Shown here one piece after another: positions 22,381 to 30,589 of a stretch of DNA of 36,306 bases (within the stretch, counting starts at the first letter, position 1; every line of letters starts with the position of its first letter). This DNA comes from Sphingomonas sp. UBA4766 (lineage in GTDB: Bacteria; Pseudomonadota; Alphaproteobacteria; Sphingomonadales; Sphingomonadaceae), in the NCBI GenBank assembly GCA_002403415.1, contig DHHS01000205.1, positions 21,580-57,885 on the forward strand, read 5' to 3'. A program made the position numbers and the translations under genes. The notes beneath the pieces were generated by a model, which had not been told where the DNA came from, did no database searches, and was given only the letters and a program-made list of their open reading frames with translations.

Positions 22381-24063
22381 ATGCGGCGGTTATGGATTGG
22401 CCTTGGCATTCTGGCGGTGGTTGCAGGCGTCGGCTATGCGCTGTTCGACCACTATAAATACCATATCCCCGGCATCATCAGTCGCTGGCGCGATCCGATT
22501 GCCCCCAACCATCCCATCACCTGGTCCCCCGGCCCAGCGACGGTAGCGGCGGCGAGCAAGCGACCGCCCAATATCATCGTCATCCTGGCCGATGACATGG
22601 GCTATAACGACATCAGCCTGTTTGGCGGCGGGGTTGGCGGCGGCGCTGTGCCCACGCCAAACATCGATTCGATTGGGCGGCAGGGCGCCAGCTTTGATAC
22701 GGGCTATGCCGCCAATGCGACGTGCAGCCCGTCGCGCGCCGCGATCATGACCGGGCGCTATCCGACCCGCTTCGGTTTTGAATTTACCGCCGTGCCCGTG
22801 GTTTTTGCCCGCGCCGTTTCGCGCGGCGAACATGCGGCAGCGCAAGACCGCCCGGCCGGCATTTTCCATGAAGAGCGGACCAAGGGACTGATCGATTATC
22901 CCGACATGGGCGTGCCGCATAGCGAGATCACTATCGCGGATTTGCTGCGCAGCAACGGTTATCACACGATGCAGATCGGTAAATGGCATTTGGGCGAAGC
23001 CAAGCCGCTCCAGCCCAATGGTCAGGGCTTTGACGAGGCGCTCGGTTTTCTGGCGGGCGGCGGGATGTTCATGCCGCAGGACGATCCGGGCGTGGTCAAC
23101 GCCAAACTGCCCTGGGATCCAATCGACCGTTTCCTGTGGCCCAACCTGCCCTATGCGGTGCAATGGAATGGGGGGCAGCGCTTTGCGCCCAAGGGCCATC
23201 TGACTGATTACTGGACCGACAATGCGGTTGCCGCGATCAAGGCCAACCGCAACCGGCCGTTTTTCCTCTATCTCGCCTATAACGCGCCGCACACCCCGCT
23301 TCAGGCGACCAAGGCCGATTACGACGCGCTCCCCCAGATCAAGGATCACACCACCCGCGTCTATGGCGCAATGATCCGCCAACTCGATCGCGGCGTCGGC
23401 CGCGTGCTGCAAACGCTGAAGGATCAGGGGATTGACGACAATACGCTGGTCATTTTTACCAGCGACAATGGCGGTGCCTGGTATACCGGGCTGGCCGAGA
23501 GCAATGCGCCGTTCCGCGGCTATAAGGCGACCTATTTCGAAGGGGGGCTGCGCGTGCCGTTCCTGCTGCGTTGGCCGGGACGGATCACACCGGGGACGCG
23601 CGTGCCCGGCCCTGCCCATCACCTCGACATTTTTGCAACCGCTGCGGCGGCGGCCGGAGTGCCAATGCCCGCCGACCGTCCGATGGACGGGGTCAGCTTG
23701 CTCGCCAGCGTAGCGGCGGGCACCGGTGCGACGGCGGCCGCGACGAGGGTGCCGCATGACCGGCTGTTCTGGCGCTCGGGCGACAATAAGGTGGTGCGCG
23801 ACGGCGCGTGGAAGCTGCAAATCGCCGCCAAGCCCAACGCCGCCTGGCTATACGACCTGAGCACTGATCCGACCGAGCGGCGCAATCTGGCCGCCGTCCA
23901 GCCCGCGCGGGTGACGGCGATGCGCGCAATGATCGCAGCCCACGACCGCGACGCCGCGCGCAAGCCGCTATGGCCTGCCCTGATCGAGGCACCGATCCGC
24001 ATCGACGTACCGCTCAACACGCCGTGGAGGAAGGGGCAGGAATATGTCTATTGGTCGAACTGA
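22381..24063 (+). CDS. Membrane-anchored type I sulfatase
   Basis: The 560-residue enzyme starts with an N-terminal hydrophobic signal or anchor (LWIGLGILAVVAGVGYALF) and is probably periplasmic. The sulfatase core has IIVILADDMGYNDISLF (Asp71-Asp72), the formylglycine motif CSPSRAAIMTGRYPTRFGFEF with Cys115, GKWHLGE, and VIFTSDNGGAWYTG. The Asp-Asn-Gly near the C-terminal third completes the metal site. The canonical CSPSR form differs from the CSPTR of the first sulfatase, so the two enzymes come from different subfamilies and probably act on different positions or substrates. A GGGAGAG ribosome-binding site precedes the ATG. Confidence 0.93.
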   Translation: MRRLWIGLGILAVVAGVGYALFDHYKYHIPGIISRWRDPIAPNHPITWSPGPATVAAASKRPPNIIVILADDMGYNDISLFGGGVGGGAVPTPNIDSIGRQGASFDTGYAANATCSPSRAAIMTGRYPTRFGFEFTAVPVVFARAVSRGEHAAAQDRPAGIFHEERTKGLIDYPDMGVPHSEITIADLLRSNGYHTMQIGKWHLGEAKPLQPNGQGFDEALGFLAGGGMFMPQDDPGVVNAKLPWDPIDRFLWPNLPYAVQWNGGQRFAPKGHLTDYWTDNAVAAIKANRNRPFFLYLAYNAPHTPLQATKADYDALPQIKDHTTRVYGAMIRQLDRGVGRVLQTLKDQGIDDNTLVIFTSDNGGAWYTGLAESNAPFRGYKATYFEGGLRVPFLLRWPGRITPGTRVPGPAHHLDIFATAAAAAGVPMPADRPMDGVSLLASVAAGTGATAAATRVPHDRLFWRSGDNKVVRDGAWKLQIAAKPNAAWLYDLSTDPTERRNLAAVQPARVTAMRAMIAAHDRDAARKPLWPALIEAPIRIDVPLNTPWRKGQEYVYWSN

Positions 24064-24077
24064 AGCGCGCGCCGCCG

Positions 24078-25139
24078 TTAGCGCATCAGCCGTGTGACAT
24101 GCCCCATTTTGCGGCCCGGGCGCACGCTCTTGCCGTAAAGATGAAGGTGGCTGTCCGCCTCTGTCAGCGCAGGTAGCCAATGCGATGCCTGCTCGCCGAT
24201 CAGATTGTCCATCACAATACCCCGCGCGGTCAGCCCCGTATCGCCCAGCGGCAAACCGCAGATCGCGCGGATATGGTTTTCGAATTGCGAGGTCACCGCC
24301 CCCTCGATCGTCCAATGCCCAGAATTGTGCACACGCGGTGCCATTTCGTTGAACACCGGGCCATCGGGGCCGACAAAAAACTCGCAACCCAGCACGCCGA
24401 CATAATCAAGCGTGTCGGCAATACGCCCGGCGAGCACCGCAGCCTCCGACCATTGGCGAGCAATCTCAACCGGTGCCGGCACGGTCGAACGCGCGAGCAC
24501 CCCTTCGCGGTGCTCGTTCCACGGCGGCGGATAGCTTACCATCGCACCATCACCCCTGCGCGCCAGGATGATCGAAAACTCATGCGTGAAGGGCACAAAT
24601 CCCTCAAGCAGCGACGGCCGCTCGCCAATCGCGCTCCATGCCGCTGCCGCCGCGCCGGGCTCGGTGATGCGCACCTGGCCTTTGCCGTCATAGCCGAGCC
24701 GCAGCGTTTTCAGAATGGCAGGTGTGCCGATATCAGCCAGCGCTGCCTCCAGTTCGGCCAGGTTTGCGACCCGTGCCCAGCGCGCCGTCCGCCCGCCGAG
24801 CGCCCCGACAAAGCTTTTCTCGTTCACCCGGTCCTGCGCAATCGCAAGCGCTGTGGGTGCGGGATGTACCGGCAGTTTCTCCGCCAGATAATCGATCGGC
24901 GCGAGCTCGATATTCTCAAACTCATATGTCACGATATCGCACGCGGCCGCAAAATCATCGAGCACGATCCGGTTCTGATAATCGGCACGGATGAAGCTGG
25001 AGGCGGTCTGCGCCGCCACGGCCTCCTCATCGGGCGCAAGCACCAGCGTGCGATAGCCAAGTTGCGCGGCCGCCGCGCCCAGCATCCGCCCCAATTGCCC
25101 GCCGCCAAGGATGCCGATCGTGCTGCCCGGCGCGATCAT
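24078..25139 (-). CDS. purK: N5-carboxyaminoimidazole ribonucleotide synthase PurK
   Basis: PurK uses ATP and bicarbonate to carboxylate aminoimidazole ribonucleotide in purine synthesis. The 353-residue protein is of the ATP-grasp family; it begins MIAPGSTIGILGGGQLGRML, and carries LKTLRLGYDGKGQ, EGFVPFTHEFSIILARR and GVLGCEFFVGPDGPVFNEMAPRVHNSGHWTIEGAVTSQFENH. I chose the ATG at 25139 because it places the Rossmann-like N-terminus at the beginning; the frame extends upstream into purE without homology. It follows purE with a gap of 10 bases. Confidence 0.96.
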   Translation of the reverse strand: MIAPGSTIGILGGGQLGRMLGAAAAQLGYRTLVLAPDEEAVAAQTASSFIRADYQNRIVLDDFAAACDIVTYEFENIELAPIDYLAEKLPVHPAPTALAIAQDRVNEKSFVGALGGRTARWARVANLAELEAALADIGTPAILKTLRLGYDGKGQVRITEPGAAAAAWSAIGERPSLLEGFVPFTHEFSIILARRGDGAMVSYPPPWNEHREGVLARSTVPAPVEIARQWSEAAVLAGRIADTLDYVGVLGCEFFVGPDGPVFNEMAPRVHNSGHWTIEGAVTSQFENHIRAICGLPLGDTGLTARGIVMDNLIGEQASHWLPALTEADSHLHLYGKSVRPGRKMGHVTRLMR

Positions 25140-25149
25140 GCAGGTGTGC

Positions 25150-25629
25150 TCATGCCGGGTCCGTTGCGACGCCATCGGTCTGTGCCGCGCGCCAAGCCCG
25201 AAGCCGCGCGCTAAGGCTCGCATCGCCCAGCGCGAGAATGGCGGCGGCCAGCAGCGCTGCATTCTTCGCCCCCGGCTTGCCAATCGCCAGCGTGCCGACC
25301 GGAATCCCAGCGGGCATTTGCACGATCGAGAGCAGGCTATCCATCCCGTCGAGCGCCTTTGACTGCACCGGCACGCCGAGCACGGGCAGGTGCGTCATCG
25401 ACGCCGCCATGCCGGGCAGATGCGCCGCGCCGCCAGCGCCCGCGATAATCACTTTCAGCCCTCGATCGGCGGCACCCGTCGCATAGTCATAAAGCCGCTG
25501 CGGCGTGCGGTGCGCTGACACCACCTTGGCCTCATGCGCGACGCCCAGTTCGTTCAGCAGGTCGGCGGCATGGTGCATCGTCTCCCAATCGGACGTGCTG
25601 CCCATGATGATGCCGACAACCGCGTTCAT
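25150..25629 (-). CDS. purE: N5-CAIR mutase PurE
   Basis: PurE converts N5-carboxyaminoimidazole ribonucleotide, the product of PurK, to CAIR. At 159 residues it has the standard length. The substrate loop GIIMGSTSDWETM, the EAKVVSAHRTPQRL motif and AGGAAHLPGMAA are all present. The order purE-purK and the close spacing are classical. The promoter should lie upstream of 25629, but no clear -35/-10 was recognised. Confidence 0.97.
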   Translation of the reverse strand: MNAVVGIIMGSTSDWETMHHAADLLNELGVAHEAKVVSAHRTPQRLYDYATGAADRGLKVIIAGAGGAAHLPGMAASMTHLPVLGVPVQSKALDGMDSLLSIVQMPAGIPVGTLAIGKPGAKNAALLAAAILALGDASLSARLRAWRAAQTDGVATDPA

Positions 25630-25675
25630 GAGCGGGCGTTAGCGAGGGTGGCGGCAGGGGACAACCGGGCGCGGC

Positions 25676-26362
25676 TCATCGCTCGCTCAAGTAATAGCGG
25701 TCCACCGCGCCCAACGCGCCATCGAGTTCATAGACAATCGGCTGGCCGGTCGGGATTTCAAGATGGGTGATCTCCTCATCGGCAATGCCCGACAAATGCT
25801 TCACCAACGCGCGGAGCGAATTGCCATGCGCCGAAATCAGCACGCGCTCGCCACCGCGCAGCGCGGGCGCGATCGTGGCGTCCCAATAAGGCAGCACGCG
25901 CGCAATCGTGTCCTTCAGGCTCTCGGTCGCAGGCACGGCGATCCCGGCATAGCGGCGGTCGCCCGACAGGTCGAAGGGCGAGCCCGGCTCCATCGGCGGC
26001 GGCGGGACATCGAAGCTGCGGCGCCAGATCTTCACCTGATTGCCACCGTGGCGGGCCGCGGTCTCCGCCTTGTCAAGGCCGGTCAGCCCGCCATAATGGC
26101 GCTCATTCAGCCGCCAGTCCTTCTCCACCGGCAGCCACAGCCGCCCCATTTCCTCAAGCGCGAGGTTGAGCGTCTTGATCGCGCGTGTCTGCAGCGACGT
26201 GAAGCAGCGGTCGAAATCGAGGCCCCGGTCGCGCATCAACCGCCCGGCGGCGCGCGCTTCCTCAGCGCCCTTGTCCGTCACATCGACATCCCACCAGCCG
26301 GTGAAGCGATTCTCAAGGTTCCAAGCCGATTGACCGTGGCGGATCAGGACAAGGATGGGCAT
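25676..26362 (-). CDS. gpmA: 2,3-bisphosphoglycerate-dependent phosphoglycerate mutase
   Basis: This glycolytic enzyme interconverts 3- and 2-phosphoglycerate via a phosphohistidine. The 228-residue protein has the catalytic LIRHGQSAWNLENRFTGWWDVDVTDKG (His9) and the family blocks RLNERHYGGLTGLDKAETAARHG and VLISAHGNSLRALVKHLSGI. The ATG at 26362 gives the usual MPILVLIRHG start; a GTG at 26371 is an alternative. It lies 35 bases downstream of the carboxypeptidase gene. Confidence 0.95.
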   Translation of the reverse strand: MPILVLIRHGQSAWNLENRFTGWWDVDVTDKGAEEARAAGRLMRDRGLDFDRCFTSLQTRAIKTLNLALEEMGRLWLPVEKDWRLNERHYGGLTGLDKAETAARHGGNQVKIWRRSFDVPPPPMEPGSPFDLSGDRRYAGIAVPATESLKDTIARVLPYWDATIAPALRGGERVLISAHGNSLRALVKHLSGIADEEITHLEIPTGQPIVYELDGALGAVDRYYLSER

Positions 26363-26397
26363 TGGCAGCACTTTCTCAGCAGGGTCGACCAGCGCAC

Positions 26398-27516
26398 TTA
26401 GAGGTCGTCAATCTGCGCGGCAAGGACTTCGAGGCAGGCGTGCGCGAGCGCGCGGCTGCGCGCGGGGGACCAGCCATGGGTCGGATCGGGGTTGGCATCA
26501 TGATCCTTGAACGGCATTTCCAGCGTCATCGCGACCGCGCCGTAACGCTCGGCCAATTGGTTGGTCGACATCGCCAGATTGGCCTTGCCAGCCGGTGATT
26601 TAGGATAGCCCATTTGCGTCTGAAATTCGGGGGTGTGCGCAGCAAGCGCGTGTTGAAAGCGATAGAATTTATCGCCCAGCGCATCGCTCCAGCTCGGAAT
26701 CCCCTCAAAACCCGCAATGAAGTTGGCCGGGATCGCTTCATCGCCATGCGCGTCGATCGCGAAGGTGACGCCGGTTGCGTCCATGGCATCGCGCACGCAT
26801 AGCACTTCGGGGCTGCGCGCCGCGCTGGGGTCGGCCCATTCACGGTTCAAGTTCACGCCAACCGCATTGGTGCGTAGATGCCCCCGAGCCGAACCATCAG
26901 GGTTCATGTTGGGAACAAGGTGAAACGTCGCCTTGGCCAGCAACGCGGCCGTCACCGGATCCTGCGCATCGGCCAGCCGCTCCAGCGCGCCCTCCATCCA
27001 AAATTCCGCCATCGTCTCGCCGGGGTGTTGCCGGGCATAGAGCCAAACCGGCTTGGGGCCATGCCCGATCGAGAGGCAGTCAATCGGCTGGCCGTCGATC
27101 GAATGCCCCAGCTCGCGGTAGCGAAACTCCGGCATCGCCGCAAATCGTGCGATCAGCGCATTGTGCCGCTCCATCGTGTAGGGCGCGAAATAGGCGAACC
27201 ATACCAGCGGACTGGCAACCCGATGGGTGATTTCGAGCACGCCGCCGTCATAGCGCGTTGCGGCCAGTGTCCAATGCTCGCGGTCGGTGCTCACCCGCGC
27301 GCGATACCCGGGCCAGCCCATTGGATAGGCCGATCCCGCCGCATTGGTGATCCGCAGCACGATCTCGCGCCCCTCGGCACCCGCGACGCGGAAATAGAAC
27401 CACTGGTAAAAATCGGACTGGCGATCGCGCACAATCTCCAGATCGGCGCGGTCGCCCGATATGGCCGCAACATGAATGTTGCCGCCGTCAAAGGCGCTGG
27501 TGATGCTGATGGTCAT
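26398..27516 (-). CDS. M14 cytosolic-type carboxypeptidase (CCP/AGTPBP1-like)
   Basis: M14 metallopeptidases remove C-terminal residues or trim peptides with one zinc. The 372-residue protein begins with a beta-sandwich domain typical of the cytosolic carboxypeptidase subfamily (FYQWFYFRV, PMGWPGYRARVS) and has the zinc ligands in ARQHPGETMAEFW (His164, Glu167) and IDAHGDE (His257), plus VPNMNPDGSARGHLRTNAVGVNLNREW. There is no signal peptide. In eukaryotes relatives deglutamylate tubulin; the bacterial substrate is unknown. The start ATG overlaps the stop of the preceding lipoprotein gene by four bases (ATGA), so the two form an operon. Confidence 0.9.
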   Translation of the reverse strand: MTISITSAFDGGNIHVAAISGDRADLEIVRDRQSDFYQWFYFRVAGAEGREIVLRITNAAGSAYPMGWPGYRARVSTDREHWTLAATRYDGGVLEITHRVASPLVWFAYFAPYTMERHNALIARFAAMPEFRYRELGHSIDGQPIDCLSIGHGPKPVWLYARQHPGETMAEFWMEGALERLADAQDPVTAALLAKATFHLVPNMNPDGSARGHLRTNAVGVNLNREWADPSAARSPEVLCVRDAMDATGVTFAIDAHGDEAIPANFIAGFEGIPSWSDALGDKFYRFQHALAAHTPEFQTQMGYPKSPAGKANLAMSTNQLAERYGAVAMTLEMPFKDHDANPDPTHGWSPARSRALAHACLEVLAAQIDDL

Positions 27517-28121
27517 GGAACGGTGATAGACCTCCCCGACTCCCCCGGAAAGCCCCGGAACAACGCATCGGCCAATTTTCGTGCAACCACCGGAGGTTGC
27601 GCATCGGGCGAGCGGGTGTCCGCCTGATGCTGGGCGCGGCCCTCCCAAATCACGTCGCCCGCCGCGCCGCGCCGGATCGCAACGCGCAATTCCGAAACAT
27701 AGGCTTCGCGCGCGCGAGTCTTGCCCACACCAAAGCCGACACTGGCGCCGCCGCCGACGCCGCCACCCACACCCCCGCCAAAACTGCCCCCGCCCAGCCC
27801 GATCGTCACGGGCGCGCGCGCAGGTTCGGTCTCGCGCACGGTGCGGGTCAAGGTAAAGCGCGCGACCAGCGGCGCCGGGGTGCCCGCATCAGCCGCTGCA
27901 AATCCTTGCGCGACCAGCGCGCTGCGCACCGCATCGGCGTAAAGCCCCGCTTCCAGCCCGGCGACATTGACGGCGGCGGCATCCGGCTCGACCGTGATCG
28001 CCACCCGCTCAATCGGGGCCCCCAGGTGAAAGCGCGTGACCTTGACGGGGGCCGCCGTCATGCATCCGCTCAGCGCCAGCGCCGTCAGACCGATCGCACC
28101 CCATCTGCGTCGCTTGTGCAT
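27513..28121 (-). CDS. DUF4136-like lipoprotein
   Basis: The 202-residue protein has a lipoprotein signal (MHKRRRWGAIGLTALALSGC, lipobox LSGC) and is therefore likely membrane-anchored in the cell envelope. The rest resembles the DUF4136 domain: VKVTRFHLG at the start of the mature part, a repetitive glycine run (GGGSFGGGVGGGVGGGASVG) in the middle and VARKLADALFRGFPGESGRS at the end. The function is unknown. Its stop overlaps the carboxypeptidase start. The gene diverges from rpmJ; the promoter should lie in 28122-28287. Confidence 0.8.
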   Translation of the reverse strand: MHKRRRWGAIGLTALALSGCMTAAPVKVTRFHLGAPIERVAITVEPDAAAVNVAGLEAGLYADAVRSALVAQGFAAADAGTPAPLVARFTLTRTVRETEPARAPVTIGLGGGSFGGGVGGGVGGGASVGFGVGKTRAREAYVSELRVAIRRGAAGDVIWEGRAQHQADTRSPDAQPPVVARKLADALFRGFPGESGRSITVP

Positions 28122-28213
28122 TACTGATCCTCTCGTCGCCGACTCACCGCGCCCTTTTCGGCGATTTCACTGCGCGATGCCACCGAAATACCGTCGCCCG
28201 CCCGCGCATTCGC

Positions 28214-28242
28214 TTGACTTGCGCCACCCCCAGGGATAGGGG
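28214..28242 (+). promoter_or_regulatory. Possible sigma-70-type promoter for rpmJ
   Basis: TTGACT (28214-28219) matches the -35 consensus at five of six positions. A weak -10 (GATAGG or ATAGGG, 28235-28241) follows at 15-16 bases. It is about 50 bases upstream of the rpmJ ATG. The -10 is poor, so this is only a candidate. Confidence 0.3.
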
Positions 28243-28287
28243 CGACGCCTTTCCCAAATTCAAGTTGAAACGAGAAGCGAATCGATC

Positions 28288-28413
28288 ATGAAGATCCGCA
28301 ATTCCCTGAAGTCGCTCAAGGGCCGTCATCGCGACAATCGCGTGATCCGCCGTCGCGGGCGCACCTATGTCATCAACAAGACCAACCGCCGGTTCAAAGC
28401 GCGTCAGGGCTGA
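28288..28413 (+). CDS. rpmJ: 50S ribosomal protein L36, 41-residue zinc-independent type
   Basis: This short gene encodes MKIRNSLKSLKGRHRDNR followed by VIRRRGRTYVINKTNRRFKARQG, the type-B bacterial L36 (41 residues). It lacks the four zinc ligands (Cys/His) of the 37-38 residue zinc-binding form. GAGAAGCG lies upstream of the ATG. It is flanked by a HAD phosphatase 11 bases downstream on the same strand and is not in a ribosomal operon, which is normal for this paralogue in alphaproteobacteria. Confidence 0.97.
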   Translation: MKIRNSLKSLKGRHRDNRVIRRRGRTYVINKTNRRFKARQG

Positions 28414-28424
28414 CTCCCCGCGCC

Positions 28425-29039
28425 GTGACTGTCCGGGCCGCGATCTTTGATGTCGGCAAGGTCTTATATGATTGGAGCCCCCGGTTCCTATATCAGCGCC
28501 TGATCGACGATGATCAGGCGCTCGATGCATTTCTGCGCGATGTGCTGACGCTGGAATGGCATTTTCAGCATGACGCCGGGCGGCCCTTTGCCGAGACATC
28601 TGCCGAGCTGATCTCGCGATTTCCCGGGCATGAAACCCTGATCCTCGCGTGGCGCGACCGCTATCTTGAGAGCATTGGCGAGCCGGTGCCGGGGGTGCAT
28701 GCGGTTGTTGCGGAGCTGGACGCGGCCGGAGTGCCCCTGTTTGTGATCTCCAACTTTTCGGGCGAATTCTGGCCGCCTTTCCGCGCAGCCGAGGCGGCGC
28801 TGTTCGACCGTTTTCGCGGCTTTGTGATTTCGGGGGACGAGCGGCTGATAAAGCCCGATCCGGCGATTTACACGCTCGCGCTCGATCGCTTTGGGCTCGC
28901 TGCCGACGAAGCGTTTTTCGTCGATGACAATCCGGCCAATATCGAAAGCGCGGCCGCAATGGGCATCACCGCGCGGCTGTTTACCGATGCGGCAACGCTG
29001 CGACGCGATCTAGTGTCGGTCGGATTGCTCGACGGATAG
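28425..29039 (+). CDS. HAD-superfamily hydrolase (YihX-like phosphatase)
   Basis: HAD enzymes use an aspartate nucleophile to hydrolyse phosphate esters. The 204-residue protein has motif I IFDVGKVLYDW (DxG form, as in YihX and related sugar-phosphate phosphatases), motif II VISNFSGEF, the lysine in LIKPDPAIY and motif IV FFVDDNPANIESAAAMG. A helical cap domain sits between motif I and II. Translation begins at a GTG (28425), 11 bases after rpmJ. The second acidic residue of the usual DxD is replaced by glycine, as in the DxGN/K subgroup. The substrate is not predictable. Confidence 0.88.
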   Translation: MTVRAAIFDVGKVLYDWSPRFLYQRLIDDDQALDAFLRDVLTLEWHFQHDAGRPFAETSAELISRFPGHETLILAWRDRYLESIGEPVPGVHAVVAELDAAGVPLFVISNFSGEFWPPFRAAEAALFDRFRGFVISGDERLIKPDPAIYTLALDRFGLAADEAFFVDDNPANIESAAAMGITARLFTDAATLRRDLVSVGLLDG

Positions 29040-29048
29040 CGCCGGGGC

Positions 29049-29396
29049 TTAACGCGCGCCGGACTGCCCCGGCAGGGCCGAAAGCGCGGCAACCAGCCGG
29101 GCGTCATCGGCGGAATCGATGGGGGCGTGGTAAACCTTGCGCATCTTGGCGACTTCGGCCGCCCAGGTCTTGGCATCAAGCGGCGGTTGCGTGATCAGCA
29201 TTTCAGCGGAATGGCAGCCGGTGCAGTTTTGCGCGATCAGGTCATTGCCCGGCCCCGGGGCCAGCGACAGGCCATCGGCGGGCAGCTCAATCGCCTTGTT
29301 TTGAAACCGGAAAGACGCCTTTTCCGCTTTGTCAGCGGGCGCGCCGCCGCACCCCGCAACGATCGCCGTAAGCGCCAAAACGAATACGCGCTTCAC
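29049..29396 (-). CDS. Lipoprotein c-type cytochrome, probable SorB-like electron acceptor
   Basis: The 115-residue protein has a lipoprotein signal with lipobox VAGC (Cys16) and one haem-binding motif CTGCH (residues 58-62). It directly follows the molybdenum sulfite dehydrogenase gene, overlapping its stop by four bases. This arrangement matches SorAB, where the cytochrome takes electrons from the molybdenum subunit and passes them to the respiratory chain. The lipid anchor, instead of a soluble periplasmic cytochrome, would hold the complex at the membrane. The axial methionine is probably Met84 or a nearby one. Confidence 0.82.
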   Translation of the reverse strand: MKRVFVLALTAIVAGCGGAPADKAEKASFRFQNKAIELPADGLSLAPGPGNDLIAQNCTGCHSAEMLITQPPLDAKTWAAEVAKMRKVYHAPIDSADDARLVAALSALPGQSGAR

Positions 29397-30589
29397 TGTG
29401 CGATAACCCTTATGGCCTCAATGACACCCCGCTGATAACCACTGGGGTTCCATGCCGCGACATTCGGCTGGGCCACGCCGTTCGCATTTGTGCAGCGCAC
29501 ATCAATCCGATGCGCCCCGAGCGCCAGCGGCGGCGCCACCGCCGTCCAGCGCCGAAAACTGTAACGGCCATGATCCGCCTCCAGCGCGGCGGCGACCCAA
29601 GGCCCCTCGTCAATGCGGTACTCAACCCGCGCCACCCCTGCGTCCCCGCCCATCGCGATCCCGTTCAGCGACAGCGGTGCCCCGCTGCGCAGCCGAGCAC
29701 CGTCGGCGATGCTCGTCACAAAACTGCGCGGCACCATCGCGCCGATCGGCGTGCTGGGAAACTCCTTGGTGCCGGGCGCAACTCCACCGTCCGGCGTCGT
29801 CGGGATTCGATAGGCCTTGGCCATCCAGAAATTATCGTCTGCGCCGGTCAGCACCTCGATCCGGTCGAGCGCCTTAATCCAATAGGTTGAATACCATCCC
29901 GGCACCACTAACCGGATTGGGAAACCGTTCAGCATCGGCAGCGCTGCACCGTTCATGGCAAAGGCAATCATCACCTCACCATCACGCGCGTGATCGACGC
30001 TCAACGATTTTGCATACCACGGCGCGCCGTCCACCGGCGGGCGGTCGAGCCCGGCAAAACGCACCGCGCTCGCCCCCGCCTTGACGCCTGCCAGACCAAG
30101 CACATCGCGCAAGCGCACACCCATCCAGCGCGCATTGCCCATCGCGCCATGCCCCCATTGCGCGCCTGCCACGCGCGGGTTGAAATGCCCGCGAGAATTG
30201 CCCGCGCACTGATTGACCGCGGCGATCTCGACGCGCGGCAGCTTCAGCAATTCCGCTAGTGACAATGCGCGGGGCGCATTGACCGCGCCGCCGATCCGCA
30301 AGCGAAACGCCGCCACGTCAATCGACAATGGAATATCCGAATAATGCCAGCGCACGTAAAAACGGTCATTGGGGGTAAACACGCCACGCGCATAGACGTC
30401 CCACGGCGTCTCCAGCACCGGCGCGCGGCTGCGCTGCACAATCATCGCGCCTTTTTCCGGGAAGCCACCGACCAGCGCGCGCTCGCCATTTACAAAGCCC
30501 AGCCGCGCCAGCTCCTGCGCGAGCAAGGGGGACGCGACCGCACCTGCCCCCAACGCGCCCAGCGCGCCGCGCCGCGACAGATCAACCAT
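29393..30589 (-). CDS. Tat-exported molybdopterin sulfite dehydrogenase, SorA-like
   Basis: SorA-type enzymes oxidise sulfite to sulfate in the periplasm. The 398-residue protein begins MVDLSRRGALGALGAGAVASPLLA, a Tat signal. The molybdenum-binding region AAVNQCAGNSRG has the cofactor cysteine at residue 128, and WGHGAMGNARWMGVRL and NGFPIRLVVPGWYSTYWIKAL are sulfite-oxidase family motifs. A C-terminal dimerisation domain is present (about residues 270-390). I chose the ATG at 30589, which overlaps the preceding FMN reductase stop by eight bases; the longer frame to 30793 adds no homology. In this operon it would detoxify sulfite released by the monooxygenase. Confidence 0.88.
   Translation of the reverse strand: MVDLSRRGALGALGAGAVASPLLAQELARLGFVNGERALVGGFPEKGAMIVQRSRAPVLETPWDVYARGVFTPNDRFYVRWHYSDIPLSIDVAAFRLRIGGAVNAPRALSLAELLKLPRVEIAAVNQCAGNSRGHFNPRVAGAQWGHGAMGNARWMGVRLRDVLGLAGVKAGASAVRFAGLDRPPVDGAPWYAKSLSVDHARDGEVMIAFAMNGAALPMLNGFPIRLVVPGWYSTYWIKALDRIEVLTGADDNFWMAKAYRIPTTPDGGVAPGTKEFPSTPIGAMVPRSFVTSIADGARLRSGAPLSLNGIAMGGDAGVARVEYRIDEGPWVAAALEADHGRYSFRRWTAVAPPLALGAHRIDVRCTNANGVAQPNVAAWNPSGYQRGVIEAIRVIAQ

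Noticed and set aside
22390..23820. 476-residue minus-strand open frame opposite the second sulfatase
   Set aside because: Antisense shadow of a well-supported sulfatase; composition and lack of motifs argue against a gene.
24180..25214. 344-residue plus-strand open frame opposite purK
   Set aside because: Antisense to an unambiguous PurK gene; no recognisable features.
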